Source: Syntrophomonas sp. UBA5314
GTDB taxonomy: Bacteria; Bacillota; Syntrophomonadia; Syntrophomonadales; Syntrophomonadaceae
Reading direction: 5' to 3'
Length of the DNA stretch: 64,000 nt
Assembly (NCBI GenBank): GCA_002410325.1
Contig: DHRK01000007.1
Coordinates: forward strand, 152,459-216,458
Part shown: positions 33,207-41,964 of the stretch, one piece after another
Numbering within the stretch: position 1 is the first letter of the stretch
Layout of the letters: the number at the start of each line of letters is the position of its first letter
Translations under genes and position numbers: made by a program
The notes under the pieces: generated by a model
Told to the model about the DNA's origin: nothing
Databases searched by the model: none
What the model saw: only the letters and a program-made list of their open reading frames with translations

Positions 33207-33665
33207 TTAAGCCTCTTTCAATATTCCGGCCAAAATCTCTTTACTATTATAAACGTAGTCACTTGCAATGTTTATAAATTTAGTAATTTTGTTATACTCC
33301 ATATACCATTGAGCCGATTGATCATAATGCGGCCCTCTACCCGCCCTGCTCCCCCAGTCCATTGCTGCTTTAGGATCTGGTTTTTCAAAATACAAATACG
33401 CATCCATCCAATGGTTTAACACGGTAATCGCCTTGTCGAGCTCTAGCACAGCACTTTCTATGGCAGCGGTTTTACCAGACAATTCACGCCTTAACTCCTG
33501 GATGTCCTTCTTATCGGTTTCGTGTACCTTCGGAGTTCCTGAATATACTTCCATATTGTCGGCTACCCGGTCTATTACCTGAGCAAGATCCACAAGGCCA
33601 GACGCAAGCGGGACATAAAATTTTGGACTTCCTTCAATGTGGTTGTTCAGGTTTGTTAATGACAT
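33207..33665 (-). CDS. hypothetical protein
   Basis: 152 residues, helical, no signal, start with GGGAGGG upstream. Contains a coiled-coil-like middle (E-L-R-R-E-L-S-G-K-T-A-A-I-E). Divergent from an XRE regulator and sharing its operator region, so probably under its control. No family recognised. Confidence 0.6.
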   Translation of the reverse strand: MSLTNLNNHIEGSPKFYVPLASGLVDLAQVIDRVADNMEVYSGTPKVHETDKKDIQELRRELSGKTAAIESAVLELDKAITVLNHWMDAYLYFEKPDPKAAMDWGSRAGRGPHYDQSAQWYMEYNKITKFINIASDYVYNSKEILAGILKEA

Positions 33666-33684
33666 TTTGTTTCCCTCCCAAAGT

Positions 33685-33697
33685 TTAGCAAGGCTAA
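33685..33697. promoter_or_regulatory. candidate operator TTAGC-AAG-GCTAA
   Basis: A perfect 5+5 palindrome upstream of the divergent 33207-33665 gene. A second, looser copy (TTAG-N6-CTAA, 33769-33782) overlaps the -35 region of the XRE gene, whose -10 TATAAT is at 33794-33799. Further half-sites GCTAA occur at about 33733. Likely sites for the XRE regulator itself. Confidence 0.5.
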
Positions 33698-33830
33698 TTT
33701 ATATTAGTTTTATTAAACTTTATTATAACATCGCTAACCTTAACAGTCAATGACTTCTCTAAACAATATTAGATATGGCTAATTTCTATTTGATATAATG
33801 TTAAACAAATCATATTTGGAGGAATGTTTT

Positions 33831-34058
33831 TTGATTAGCTATAAACCTTTTCAAAAACTATTGATTGACAAAGGACTCAAGAAAAAAGAGGTTATGAACC
33901 TCGCTCAAATTTCAAATGCAACAATGGCCAAATTAAGTTCGCATGAATATGTATCTTTGGAGGTCATTGATCGGCTTTGTGCTGCCCTCAACTGTCAGCC
34001 AGGGGACCTATTGGAGTATGTACCTGATTTGGACTGTACTTTACCAAATAACTCCTAA
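33831..34058 (+). CDS. XRE-family transcriptional regulator
   Basis: 75 residues from a TTG start with GGAGG nine bases upstream. One Cro/CI-type helix-turn-helix: L-I-D-K-G-L-K-K-K-E-V, then I-S-N-A-T-M-A-K-L and C-A-A-L-N-C-Q-P-G-D-L-L-E-Y at the end, as in small YozG-like regulators. Divergent from the hypothetical gene, with palindromes between. Confidence 0.82.
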   Translation: MISYKPFQKLLIDKGLKKKEVMNLAQISNATMAKLSSHEYVSLEVIDRLCAALNCQPGDLLEYVPDLDCTLPNNS

Positions 34059-34061
34059 TAT

Positions 34062-34084
34062 ACGGCCCGTAGCGGGCCGTTTCG
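34062..34084 (+). terminator. terminator of the XRE gene
   Basis: ACGGCCCG-TAG-CGGGCCGT followed by a short T/C-rich tail. Confidence 0.7.
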
Positions 34085-34264
34085 CTTCTCCTGAATGGGG
34101 TTTTTTCATGCGAATGGTGAAAACGCCCCCTGAGAGGCTCTATTAGGGTATGCCGAAGAATCCTCGATCATCAAAAGACTTCATTGGTTTAAAACCGAGA
34201 AACTACTGGTGTAATACCTGAAGGGTTAAGAGCCAGGCGATTAACCCGGCTCTTTTGGTACTTA

Positions 34265-34675
34265 CTATGGTTGTTTAATTCCAAGATGGTTGATTAAAGC
34301 AGTTTGTAAGACTTGAGAGAAATTGACGTGTTCTTTTTCTGCGATAGAATTTAACCAAGCAGGAATAGTAAGCGTTTTTTTTACGGCTTTGTTTCCGAAT
34401 TTTTTAGCATACTCTTCTAAGTCAATACTTATAAGGCTTATAAAACCATTTTCGTATTCATCAGCAACAACATTTTTTATGTCTGAAGATGCTGGTGGCT
34501 GTTGCTTTTCATCTTCTAGTAAATACAACAACCAACCGGAAGCAGCGTCAGCAGCCATCTCTATAGCTTCAGACAGGGTATGGCCCTCGGTTACACATCC
34601 CGGTAAATCCGGGAAAATCACTGTATAACCACCTTCTTCGCAAGGATAAAAACAGGCTGGATAAACTAATTTCAA
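34265..34675 (-). CDS. hicB: HicB antitoxin
   Basis: 136 residues from a TTG (GGAGG upstream). N-terminal degenerate RNase H-like HicB fold (Y-P-A-C-F-Y-P-C-E-E-G-G-Y-T-V then D-L-P-G-C-V-T-E-G) and a C-terminal ribbon-helix-helix (L-T-I-P-A-W-L-N-S-I-A). Lies 43 bases after the HicA toxin gene. Confidence 0.88.
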   Translation of the reverse strand: MKLVYPACFYPCEEGGYTVIFPDLPGCVTEGHTLSEAIEMAADAASGWLLYLLEDEKQQPPASSDIKNVVADEYENGFISLISIDLEEYAKKFGNKAVKKTLTIPAWLNSIAEKEHVNFSQVLQTALINHLGIKQP

Positions 34676-34717
34676 AGTAGAACCTCCTTTTAATATTTAA
34701 ATCCTCAAGCAATGGGG

Positions 34718-34900
34718 TTATTTCAGTCCCGCTTGCTTAAGAATAGAATTTACTGTCTTGTTTTTTAATTCTCTGTTGTGGTACGGTACCGTTACTTTTC
34801 CGGGTTTGGTTGGGTGTAGATAGAAGTAATGAGACCCTGCGGTATATGAGTATTGCCAACCATCGTCTTTGATTATTTTTTCTATGTCCCGGAATTTCAT
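34718..34900 (-). CDS. hicA: HicA mRNA interferase toxin
   Basis: 60 residues from the ATG at 34900 (GGAGG nine bases upstream). Double-stranded RNA-binding-like HicA fold with the catalytic His in A-G-S-H-Y-F-Y and V-P-Y-H-N-R. Forms a standard HicA-HicB pair. Confidence 0.9.
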   Translation of the reverse strand: MKFRDIEKIIKDDGWQYSYTAGSHYFYLHPTKPGKVTVPYHNRELKNKTVNSILKQAGLK

Positions 34901-34927
34901 TAATTGTAACCTCCGTTCCATGTTTCA

Positions 34928-34971
34928 ATTATAATACGTATAGCACGTATCATCAATGGCGAAATACGTAT
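34928..34971 (-). promoter_or_regulatory. hicAB promoter with TACGTAT operator repeats
   Basis: Minus strand: -35 TTGATG (34951-34956), 17-base spacer, -10 TATAAT (34928-34933). TACGTAT-type palindromes occur in the spacer and again upstream (34964-34979), likely HicB binding sites. Confidence 0.7.
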
Positions 34972-35155
34972 TATACGTAAGAGTTTAGCCTGGCAGTTGA
35001 TGCCGGGCTTTGGTTTGGGGGGTAAAAACACGCGGCCATTTTACAAAACGCGCGCTGGAAGTCCAAGCGAGAAAAGATCATGCTCCGGGATGAGTATCTA
35101 TGGGCCTATAAACGGCAGTAAATCATCCTTTAGTAGCTGTTCAGAAAAATAATAA

Positions 35156-35173
35156 AGAGGGCCGAAACCCTCT
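35156..35173 (-). terminator. terminator of the tRNA cluster
   Basis: AGAGGG-loop-CCCTCT followed on the minus strand by TTATTATTTTT, ten bases past the tRNA-Leu. The gap 34980-35155 holds no gene I can support. Confidence 0.75.
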
Positions 35174-35183
35174 ATTTTTCAAG

Positions 35184-35270
35184 TGGTGCCCGAGACCGGG
35201 GTCGAACCGGTACGATGTTGCCATCGCGGGATTTTAAGTCCCGTGCGTCTGCCTATTCCGCCACCCGGGC
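35184..35270 (-). tRNA. tRNA-Leu (UAA)
   Basis: Complete cloverleaf with long variable arm (class II), anticodon TAA in CTTAAAA, T-arm GGTTCGACCCC, CCA encoded at 35184-35186. Confidence 0.96.
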
Positions 35271-35277
35271 AAAATTA

Positions 35278-35353
35278 TGGAGGGCGGAACCGGATTCGAA
35301 CCGGTGAATGGCGGTTTTGCAGACCGCAGCGTTAGCCACTTCGCCATCCGCCC
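35278..35353 (-). tRNA. tRNA-Cys (GCA)
   Basis: Acceptor GGGCGGA/TCCGCCC, anticodon GCA in CTGCAAA, discriminator U as expected for Cys, CCA encoded. Confidence 0.95.
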
Positions 35354-35476
35354 TCAATTGAACCAACCTCATCGCTTACGCGCATTTGTAATTATAACAG
35401 ACATCAGCGCCGGTATGCAATACTATGAAGCGCGATAATAAAGGCGTTACTCAAAGGTAACGCCACTTAAGTTTCA

Positions 35477-35551
35477 TGGAGCGGAAGACGAGATTCGAAC
35501 TCGCGACCCTCGCCTTGGCAAGGCGATGCTCTACCACTGAGCCACTTCCGC
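35477..35551 (-). tRNA. tRNA-Gly (GCC)
   Basis: Acceptor GCGGAAG pairs with its 3' partner; anticodon GCC in TTGCCAA; CCA encoded. Confidence 0.95.
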
Positions 35552-35556
35552 TTAAA

Positions 35557-35632
<76 letters not shown>

Positions 35633-35677
35633 GCAAAGGTCCCTGCCCATGGGAGCAGGCACCTTAGAAATCTTATA

Positions 35678-35753
35678 TGGCGAAGCCGAAGGGATTTGAA
35701 CCCTCGATCTCCGGCGTGACAGGCCGGCATGTTAACCGCTACACCACGGCTCC
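35678..35753 (-). tRNA. tRNA-Asp (GUC)
   Basis: Anticodon GTC in CTGTCAC, discriminator G, CCA encoded. First gene of the minus-strand tRNA cluster. The acceptor has one G-U pair. Confidence 0.95.
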
Positions 35754-35962
35754 GCAACGAATCTTATTATAGCATCACCCTTTTTATTCGTCAACTCTAC
35801 TTAATACATATTTTTCGGCAGTTTCGCGACTTTTGAGCCCCGTTTAAAACCGGCGTCACTTGCGCGAGTGTTCACTGTTAAAGGAGCTAAACAGACTTAT
35901 AATCCAATCCGTTATACTCCCCCCGCTATTAGAGAATACTACCTAAAAAGGAGGTACGACGC

Positions 35963-36127
35963 ATGTCTATAAACAAACGCCGGGAAAGCCCGGCCGAAGC
36001 AGCCGCCAAGGGCAAATTCGGCAAGAGCTACGCCAATGAACTCTTTGCCCAGGTCAATGACTTGTTTTACGAATTCGGCTTAATCGGCCGGCCCAAACCC
36101 AAGGACGATCGCCAAGCGGATAAATAA
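35963..36127 (+). CDS. small conserved-looking protein, 54 residues
   Basis: Short frame with a perfect AAGGAGG site eight bases before the ATG. Basic start (S-I-N-K-R-R-E-S-P-A-E-A-A-A), then S-Y-A-N-E-L-F-A-Q-V-N-D-L-F-Y-E-F-G-L. No membrane helix. Codon use is like its neighbours and the ribosome site is among the best in the window, so I believe it is real. Function unknown; small basic proteins like this in spore formers are sometimes spore components. Confidence 0.7.
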   Translation: MSINKRRESPAEAAAKGKFGKSYANELFAQVNDLFYEFGLIGRPKPKDDRQADK

Positions 36128-36161
36128 ACGCCTGGAAGCCCGGGAAAAAAACCGGACTTTT

Positions 36162-37028
36162 TTAAGCTTGGCGCGAGGCGAAGCGGGCCGCGCCAAGTCC
36201 CGCCACCTGCCCTTCGCCAACCGATTTGGCCACCTGATAGGGGCCTCCGGTGCAGTCACCCGCCGCAAAGACTCCGGGTATATTGGTCTCCTGCTGCCGG
36301 TTGACCTTGATGTGCTTATCTTCAATCAGCAGCCCCGGGATCAGACGGTCCGGCGCGGTTTCGCCGCCCAGGATGAAAAGCCCGTCAATATTATAGACCT
36401 GGCCGTCTTTAACCTTCAAGCCTTCCACAAAATCCTGCCCGATGATCTCCACCGGGCGTTCGTTTATGATCTGAATCCGTTCGTCGTCCAGCCAGCTTCC
36501 CTTATACAGGGGGAGATAATAAACCTTGCGGCAGATCTCGGCCATAAACCGGGCTTCGGCCTCGGCTTCATCGCTGTGTCCGACCAGCAGCACATCCTTG
36601 TCTCTATAGAGCGGCCCGTCGCAGGTGGCGCAGTAGCCCAGGCCCTTGCCCAGCATTTCTTCTTCCCGGGGAAGGGTGGACTTATATGGTATGCCGGTGG
36701 CTATTACAATGCTTCTGGCATGCAATACTTCTTCACCTAAAAGGACGGTGAATCCGTCCGGTTCCTCCATGATTCCGCTGGCCTTCACCGTGGTTCGCTC
36801 GATCTCCATCATCTCAAAATGGTCCATAAAGCGGTTCAGCAGTTCGCCTCCGGTCAATCCGGGCAATCCCAGGTAATTCTCGATTTTCTGTGCCTTATGC
36901 AGCGGAGGGCTGCAGAGGTCGGCCCCGATTACGAGCACCTTTTTGTTGCGCACCCTGGCGTTTATAGCGGCGGAAAGACCGGCCGGTCCACATCCCAGCA
37001 CTGCTACATCGTAATTATCGTATTTCAT
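36162..37028 (-). CDS. thioredoxin reductase-like flavoprotein
   Basis: 288 residues from the ATG at 37028 (GGAAGG upstream). FAD motif G-C-G-P-A-G-L near 13, redox C-A-T-C-D near 133, and the C-terminal G-V-F-A-A-G-D-C FAD motif near 253. The usual NADPH motif G-G-G-x-S/A is replaced by V-G-H-S-D-E-A-E, and the arginine-rich H-R-R segment is absent (L-Y-K-G-S-W-L). This resembles ferredoxin-dependent or deep-branching thioredoxin reductases that do not use NADPH; that is inference. No thioredoxin gene is adjacent. Confidence 0.8.
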   Translation of the reverse strand: MKYDNYDVAVLGCGPAGLSAAINARVRNKKVLVIGADLCSPPLHKAQKIENYLGLPGLTGGELLNRFMDHFEMMEIERTTVKASGIMEEPDGFTVLLGEEVLHARSIVIATGIPYKSTLPREEEMLGKGLGYCATCDGPLYRDKDVLLVGHSDEAEAEARFMAEICRKVYYLPLYKGSWLDDERIQIINERPVEIIGQDFVEGLKVKDGQVYNIDGLFILGGETAPDRLIPGLLIEDKHIKVNRQQETNIPGVFAAGDCTGGPYQVAKSVGEGQVAGLGAARFASRQA

Positions 37029-37302
37029 CTTATACACCCTTCCTTATTAATATCATGAAATTATGTTCAAAGCTGAACTGACGAGTAGAACTACTATGGG
37101 AGTTGAACCCTTACTAATAGTATTCGCAGGATCGGCGCTTCTACTTTCATATTCTCAAAAAGGGCCTCACCCTCCCTGGATAAACTCACCTTCATTATAT
37201 TTATAGAATATTATAGAAACAAGCGGGTCATCATCTGCATCCCACCACCGGCCGGAAAATGATATACTTGATTAAAATTCTTGATGTCAGGAGATGAATT
37301 TA

Positions 37303-38520
37303 TTGAAATACCTGGTCATTCTGGCCGACGGGATGGCAGACTATAAAATCAAGGAGTTGGGCGGCGCCACCCCACTGCAGTACGCCCGCACTCCCAACAT
37401 AGACGCCCTGGCCCAACTATCCAGGATAGGCATGGTATCAACCATACCGGCCAACTTCCCGCCGGGAAGTGATGTAGCCAACCTGTCGGTATTGGGCTAC
37501 GAGCCGAGCCGCTATTACTCGGGCCGCTCCCCCCTGGAAGCGGTCAGCATGGGAGTAGAATTGGCCGACCATGACCTGGCCCTGCGCTGCAACCTGGTTA
37601 CCCTGTCTGCTGAGGACGATTATGCCGCCAAAACCATGCTCGACTACAGCTCGGGTGAAATCAGCAGCAGCGACTCGGGCCGAATCATCAAAACCCTGCA
37701 GGAAAAGTTGAACAGCTCCGATTTTTCTTTCTATCCGGGCATAAGCTACCGCCACCTCCTGGTGTGGAAAGGTGGGCGCGGCAAAGAGCTGCAGTTGACC
37801 CCTCCCCATGATATATCGGACCGGGTGGTGGGCGAATACCTGCCCGCCGGAAGCGATTCACAAGCTCTTTTGGACTTGATGCAAAGAAGTGTACCCATTC
37901 TCGCTGAACACCCGGTAAATATTGAAAGGGTAAAGGCCGGCTTGAATCCCGCTACTTCCGTCTGGTTTTGGGGTGAAGGGCATAAACCGGCCCTGACCAC
38001 TTTCCAACAGCGCTATGGCCTCAATGGCTCGGTGATTGCCGCAGTCGATCTGGTTAAAGGGCTGGGATTGTGTGCGGGTCTGAATCCGGTCGTGGTACCG
38101 GGGGCTACCGGGGGGATAGAAACCGATTTTGCCGGAAAGGCCCGGGCGGCCCTGGATGAGCTTAAAGGTGGCCAGGACTTTGTTTATCTTCATATCGAAT
38201 CGCCCGATGAGTGTGGGCACCAGGGCAGCATCAGCAAAAAGGTCTGGAGCATCGAACAAATAGACAGCCAAGTGGTAGGCTTGGTCAGGCAGGAATTGGA
38301 CAGCTTATCCGATATCAGGATAATGCTTTTGCCCGACCACCCCACCCCGGTAGCAATCAAAACCCACAGCCGCGATCCCGTGCCCTATCTGGTCTTTGAT
38401 TCCCGGCAGCCCTGTACAGAGGGTCCGAACGTCTATGATGAAGAAGCGGCCCGGGCCGGCTTGCACGTACATGAGGGCCACCGCCTGATGGATTTTTTCA
38501 TTCAAGGGTTTCCTGAATAA
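37303..38520 (+). CDS. ApgM-like 2,3-bisphosphoglycerate-independent phosphoglycerate mutase family; possible homoserine kinase analogue
   Basis: 405 residues from a TTG at 37303 (GGAG nine bases upstream), starting K-Y-L-V-I-L-A-D-G-M-A-D as the archaeal-type mutases do. Alkaline phosphatase fold: catalytic S in G-S-D-V-A-N near 50, metal sites D-E-C-G-H near 306, L-P-D-H-P near 345 and H-E-G-H near 397. It converges on threonine synthase. In several anaerobes this family sits with threonine genes and is annotated as a predicted functional stand-in for homoserine kinase, so its role may be in threonine synthesis rather than glycolysis. Confidence 0.88.
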   Translation: MKYLVILADGMADYKIKELGGATPLQYARTPNIDALAQLSRIGMVSTIPANFPPGSDVANLSVLGYEPSRYYSGRSPLEAVSMGVELADHDLALRCNLVTLSAEDDYAAKTMLDYSSGEISSSDSGRIIKTLQEKLNSSDFSFYPGISYRHLLVWKGGRGKELQLTPPHDISDRVVGEYLPAGSDSQALLDLMQRSVPILAEHPVNIERVKAGLNPATSVWFWGEGHKPALTTFQQRYGLNGSVIAAVDLVKGLGLCAGLNPVVVPGATGGIETDFAGKARAALDELKGGQDFVYLHIESPDECGHQGSISKKVWSIEQIDSQVVGLVRQELDSLSDIRIMLLPDHPTPVAIKTHSRDPVPYLVFDSRQPCTEGPNVYDEEAARAGLHVHEGHRLMDFFIQGFPE

Positions 38521-38534
38521 GCATAATAATGTTG

Positions 38535-38564
38535 AAAGGGATGGCTTGCGGGCCATCCCTTTTA
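38535..38564. terminator. bidirectional terminator
   Basis: AAAGGGATGG and CCATCCCTTT arms with an eight-base loop lie between the two convergent genes. Confidence 0.88.
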
Positions 38565-38579
38565 TGATAAAAATCAATT

Positions 38580-40070
38580 TTATAAATTGGCGAGCAGTAT
38601 ATCCCCCATCTGATCCTGGCGGGTGGACAGGTTGAACCTTACCGCCTTTTTTTCCAGGCCTTTTATGGCCGGGGGGATCGGCACTCCGGTCAGCTTCTCC
38701 AGGGCCTGCAAGGCCTCAAATTCGCTCCATTGGCCTGCTTTATCCCCTATCAAGGCCTGGCTGACGCTTCCTCCGAACTTGTAGGGGCTGGCGGTCGAGG
38801 CGATAATCACCGGGGTGTCGTCCCCGGCGGCCTCCCGGTATTTCTGATAGACGTTCACTCCGACCGCGGTATGGGTGTCGATTAAATAGCCGTATTTCTC
38901 CCAAATTTGGGCAATGGTTCGTCTGGTCTCTTCATCTGACGCGTAATCAGCCCAGAAAATCTCCTTGATTTTGGCCCGTACATCTTCTTCCACCGTGTAG
39001 CGTCCCAAGTCTTTGAGCCGCTCCATCCAGGCCGACACCCGTCCGGCGTCCCGCCCGGTCATTTCAAACAAGAGCCGTTCCAGGTTGGATGATATGAGTA
39101 TATCCATGGAGGGTGAAATAGTTTTATGAAACTGGCGCGAACGGTCATAGGTGCCGGTATTGATAAACTCGGTAAGAACGTTGTTGGCGTTCGAGGCGCA
39201 TATCAGCCGCTTAAGGTTAATGCCCATGCAGCGGGCGTAAAAGGCGGCCAGAATATTGCCAAAATTACCGGTCGGGACGACCACGTTTACAGGTTCGCCG
39301 GGTTTTATAGCTCCGCGGCGGGCTGCATCCAGGTAAGCTGATATATAATATATGATCTGGGGAACCAGGCGTCCCCAGTTGATGGAATTGGCCGATGAGA
39401 GCTCAAATCCCCTGGTTCTCAAGGCTTCAGCCATTTTGAGATCGGAAAAGATGGCCTTCACTCCGTTCTGGGCGTCGTCAAAATTGCCTTTAACCGCTGC
39501 AACCAGTACGTTTTCCCCTTCCTGGGTGAGCATCTGCAGCTTCTGCACCTGGCTGACCCCTTCTTCCGGAAAAAAGACCACGATCCTGGTTCCGTTTACA
39601 TCCCGGAATCCTTCCAGAGCCGCCTTCCCGGTATCGCCGGAAGTGGCCACCAGAATTAAAACCTGGTTTTGCTCCCCGGTTTTGACCATGCTGGTGGTTA
39701 GCAGGTGGGGAAGCATCTGCAAGGCCATATCTTTGAAGGCGCAGGTGGGACCGTGCCACAACTCCAGCACGTATAGCTTATCGCCGAGATGGTGGAGGGG
39801 CGCCACTTCCGGGTGGTCAAACTTTCCTCCTCCATAAGCCGCCTGGACGCAACTCTCTATTTCCGGAGCACTGAAATCGTTCAGATATTCTCCTAAAACC
39901 AGCGCGGCCCGCTCTTTATAATCCTTGCCTGCCATAAACTGCAGTTGTTCATCAGTTAAAACCGGGATCCTCTCGGGAACGAACAGTCCGCCGTCGGGTG
40001 ATAAGCCCATTTTTATCGCCATGGCCGCCGAATCACAGGTGTATTTTCCTCTGCTGCTCAAGTACTTCAA
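38580..40070 (-). CDS. thrC: threonine synthase
   Basis: 496 residues from a TTG (GGAGG seven bases upstream). PLP enzyme converting O-phosphohomoserine to threonine. Begins with the Y-x-S-T/S-R-G-x-Y family start, PLP lysine in C-A-F-K-D-M-A near 113, phosphate loop V-P-T-G-N-F-G-N-I near 267, and S-G-D-T-G-K-A near 167. Long (type I) form. Confidence 0.95.
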   Translation of the reverse strand: MKYLSSRGKYTCDSAAMAIKMGLSPDGGLFVPERIPVLTDEQLQFMAGKDYKERAALVLGEYLNDFSAPEIESCVQAAYGGGKFDHPEVAPLHHLGDKLYVLELWHGPTCAFKDMALQMLPHLLTTSMVKTGEQNQVLILVATSGDTGKAALEGFRDVNGTRIVVFFPEEGVSQVQKLQMLTQEGENVLVAAVKGNFDDAQNGVKAIFSDLKMAEALRTRGFELSSANSINWGRLVPQIIYYISAYLDAARRGAIKPGEPVNVVVPTGNFGNILAAFYARCMGINLKRLICASNANNVLTEFINTGTYDRSRQFHKTISPSMDILISSNLERLLFEMTGRDAGRVSAWMERLKDLGRYTVEEDVRAKIKEIFWADYASDEETRRTIAQIWEKYGYLIDTHTAVGVNVYQKYREAAGDDTPVIIASTASPYKFGGSVSQALIGDKAGQWSEFEALQALEKLTGVPIPPAIKGLEKKAVRFNLSTRQDQMGDILLANL

Positions 40071-40282
40071 TGCCCTGCCTCCTCGTCTTTAAGCTTACCG
40101 CCGGGAAGGCTTCCAACCTCCATTTCCAGCGATAATCTATTAAACATTCTATACTGAAAAACCTGCGGGCAAAAGGGCTCCCATCAAATTACGGCATTTA
40201 TAGTCCATCAAAGCCTAGAAAACATGATTCAATTTGGGTAATATAAAAACATGATTTTTACCCGATTTGTGGGAGGTTTACA

Positions 40283-40846
40283 ATGCTGCAGCTGATTATT
40301 TTTGCCCTGGTGGTGCTCATCCTTTACTTTGTGTCAGATATCGTTAAAAAGCTGTTCTCGGCGAAAAACAGTGCGGGGCCGGGTAAAAAGGGAGAAGAAG
40401 TGCTCGATATCTCTAATGCCTGGATTGATCTGGGCAATCTACCCTACCAGTCCCGGAAACGCTTCTTGAACGATTCGGAAAAAAACCTGCTGACCCTGCT
40501 GCAGGAACTAGTTACCCCCCAAGCTCAGGTGGTCTTTCCCAAAGTTCGCCTGGCTGAAATCATCGAATTGACTGGCGAAGCCTCCCACCGTTCCGAGTAC
40601 CTCCGGCGTCTTCGGGAGCGCTATTGCGACTTCTTGATCTGCCAATCCATTAACGAAACTCCCCTTATGCTGGTAATGACAGAAAGCCGGGCTGATGACG
40701 AGAGCCACCGCCAAAACCGGGACTTCGCGCTGCGAGCCGCCGCCGCCGCCGGTTTACCGCATATCTCAATAAGCCTCGACCGGCTGCCGGACCGTGCAAC
40801 TCTCAAGCACTCCCTGCTTCAAGCCGGCCTGCCCGCCAACCATTGA
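40283..40846 (+). CDS. DUF2726 protein with N-terminal membrane helix
   Basis: 187 residues: one hydrophobic helix (2-18), then F-L-N-D-S-E-K-N-L-L-T-L-L and V-F-P-K-V-R-L-A-E-I, and Y-C-D-F-L-I-C, the usual pattern of DUF2726 (a nuclease-like fold, often with topoisomerase zinc fingers). The family-like D-F-L-I-C is followed by an Arg/Asp-rich helix. Role unknown. Confidence 0.7.
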   Translation: MLQLIIFALVVLILYFVSDIVKKLFSAKNSAGPGKKGEEVLDISNAWIDLGNLPYQSRKRFLNDSEKNLLTLLQELVTPQAQVVFPKVRLAEIIELTGEASHRSEYLRRLRERYCDFLICQSINETPLMLVMTESRADDESHRQNRDFALRAAAAAGLPHISISLDRLPDRATLKHSLLQAGLPANH

Positions 40847-41011
40847 AACACGATAAAACCGTTCTGAGACGATTATTGGGATGCCGCTTAACGCAGATCC
40901 CTTTGGATTATACAGGTTGTACCTTGACGAAAAATCTATTTCTAGTTAAAGATGGCACCTATTTATCAATTTTCCAATATGATATATTGAAATATCTGAA
41001 AGGAGATGATG

Positions 41012-41737
41012 ATGGTGCCAGTCAAGACATTAATTCCCATACAAGATGCCTACATTTCCCAGTACTATGCGAACCAGAATTTTGCCTTCAGTCCGTTCCT
41101 GTATTTTGGCCAGTATAAACAGCTCGGAGACAGCTACCGAACCCTGCTTCAATTTCCTTTGCGCGCTATACCCAAACACAGGCGGATCGAACTGGCCCAG
41201 CTGCAGTTCACAGTCTATCGCAACGAATTCCCGACCGGGACCCTTACCTATTCCAGCCTGAAACGGCCCTTGGAGCCCTGGGATGCGGGGTGTGTAACCT
41301 GGAACGACCAGCCCCGCTCCAAACTGGTCTACACCTTTCTTTCATCCTGGGCCGACACACCGGGAACAGTGATCTATAACGATATAACCTTCCTGGTGCG
41401 CAGCTGGCTGGATGGCAGCAAGCCCAACTACGGCCTGCTTCTGGAAGGAGACGAATCTGCCAATGCCCTTCTGGGCCTGTTCAGCTCTGACCGGCATCAC
41501 CCCGGTTTCTTCCATCCGGGTCCGGATTTTAAGCATCACGATTCATTTGGACTGGAACCCGTACGCTATCACCACAAACCACTCAAGAAACGTGGGGGCG
41601 TCAAACGACACGACCATAAGCATATCCATAAACATGATCATAAGCATGACCATAAGCATCACCGGTATCCCCCCTGGGGTAAATACCACATCCCCCCCTG
41701 GTATACCGGCCCCAAACTGATTATCAACTACTGCTAA
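41012..41737 (+). CDS. DNRLRE-domain protein with His-rich tail
   Basis: 241 residues from the third ATG of a run (GGAG six bases upstream). The first 160 residues form a DNRLRE-like beta domain (I-P-I-Q-D-A-Y-I-S, then L-L-Q-F-P-L, and W-D-A-G-x-V-T-W-N-D-Q-P), found in extracellular polysaccharide-associated proteins. A tail at about 195-220 has repeated H-D-H-K units (at least four) that should bind metals. No signal peptide, as in some spore surface proteins. Surface or spore location is inferred. Confidence 0.7.
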   Translation: MVPVKTLIPIQDAYISQYYANQNFAFSPFLYFGQYKQLGDSYRTLLQFPLRAIPKHRRIELAQLQFTVYRNEFPTGTLTYSSLKRPLEPWDAGCVTWNDQPRSKLVYTFLSSWADTPGTVIYNDITFLVRSWLDGSKPNYGLLLEGDESANALLGLFSSDRHHPGFFHPGPDFKHHDSFGLEPVRYHHKPLKKRGGVKRHDHKHIHKHDHKHDHKHHRYPPWGKYHIPPWYTGPKLIINYC

Positions 41738-41746
41738 GCCCAATAT

Positions 41747-41785
41747 AAACAAGGGAGAGTTAACCTTTCCCTTGTTTCCTTATTT
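41747..41785 (+). terminator. intrinsic terminator
   Basis: AAACAAGGGA and TCCCTTGTTT arms, then a T-rich tail. Confidence 0.85.
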
Positions 41786-41964
41786 ATGCAGGGCACGTAA
41801 TTTGCTGTTCCCAGCTATTTGTTTATTTACGGATGTCGAAAATATGCCTTTTAAGCAAGCCCGGGCATCCCCAATCATCAAATTTACATTTGACTTCACT
41901 AATTAAATGGATAATTGATAAAATTTGGGGAAAGCTTATTTTAAGTTTTTGTAAGAAAAACTGT

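Noticed and set aside
35041..35121. Coding-like stretch (A-R-W-K-S-K-R-E-K-I-M-L) near the tRNA cluster
   Set aside because: Fewer than 30 codons, no start or ribosome site; could be a relic of an integrated element, but too short to claim.
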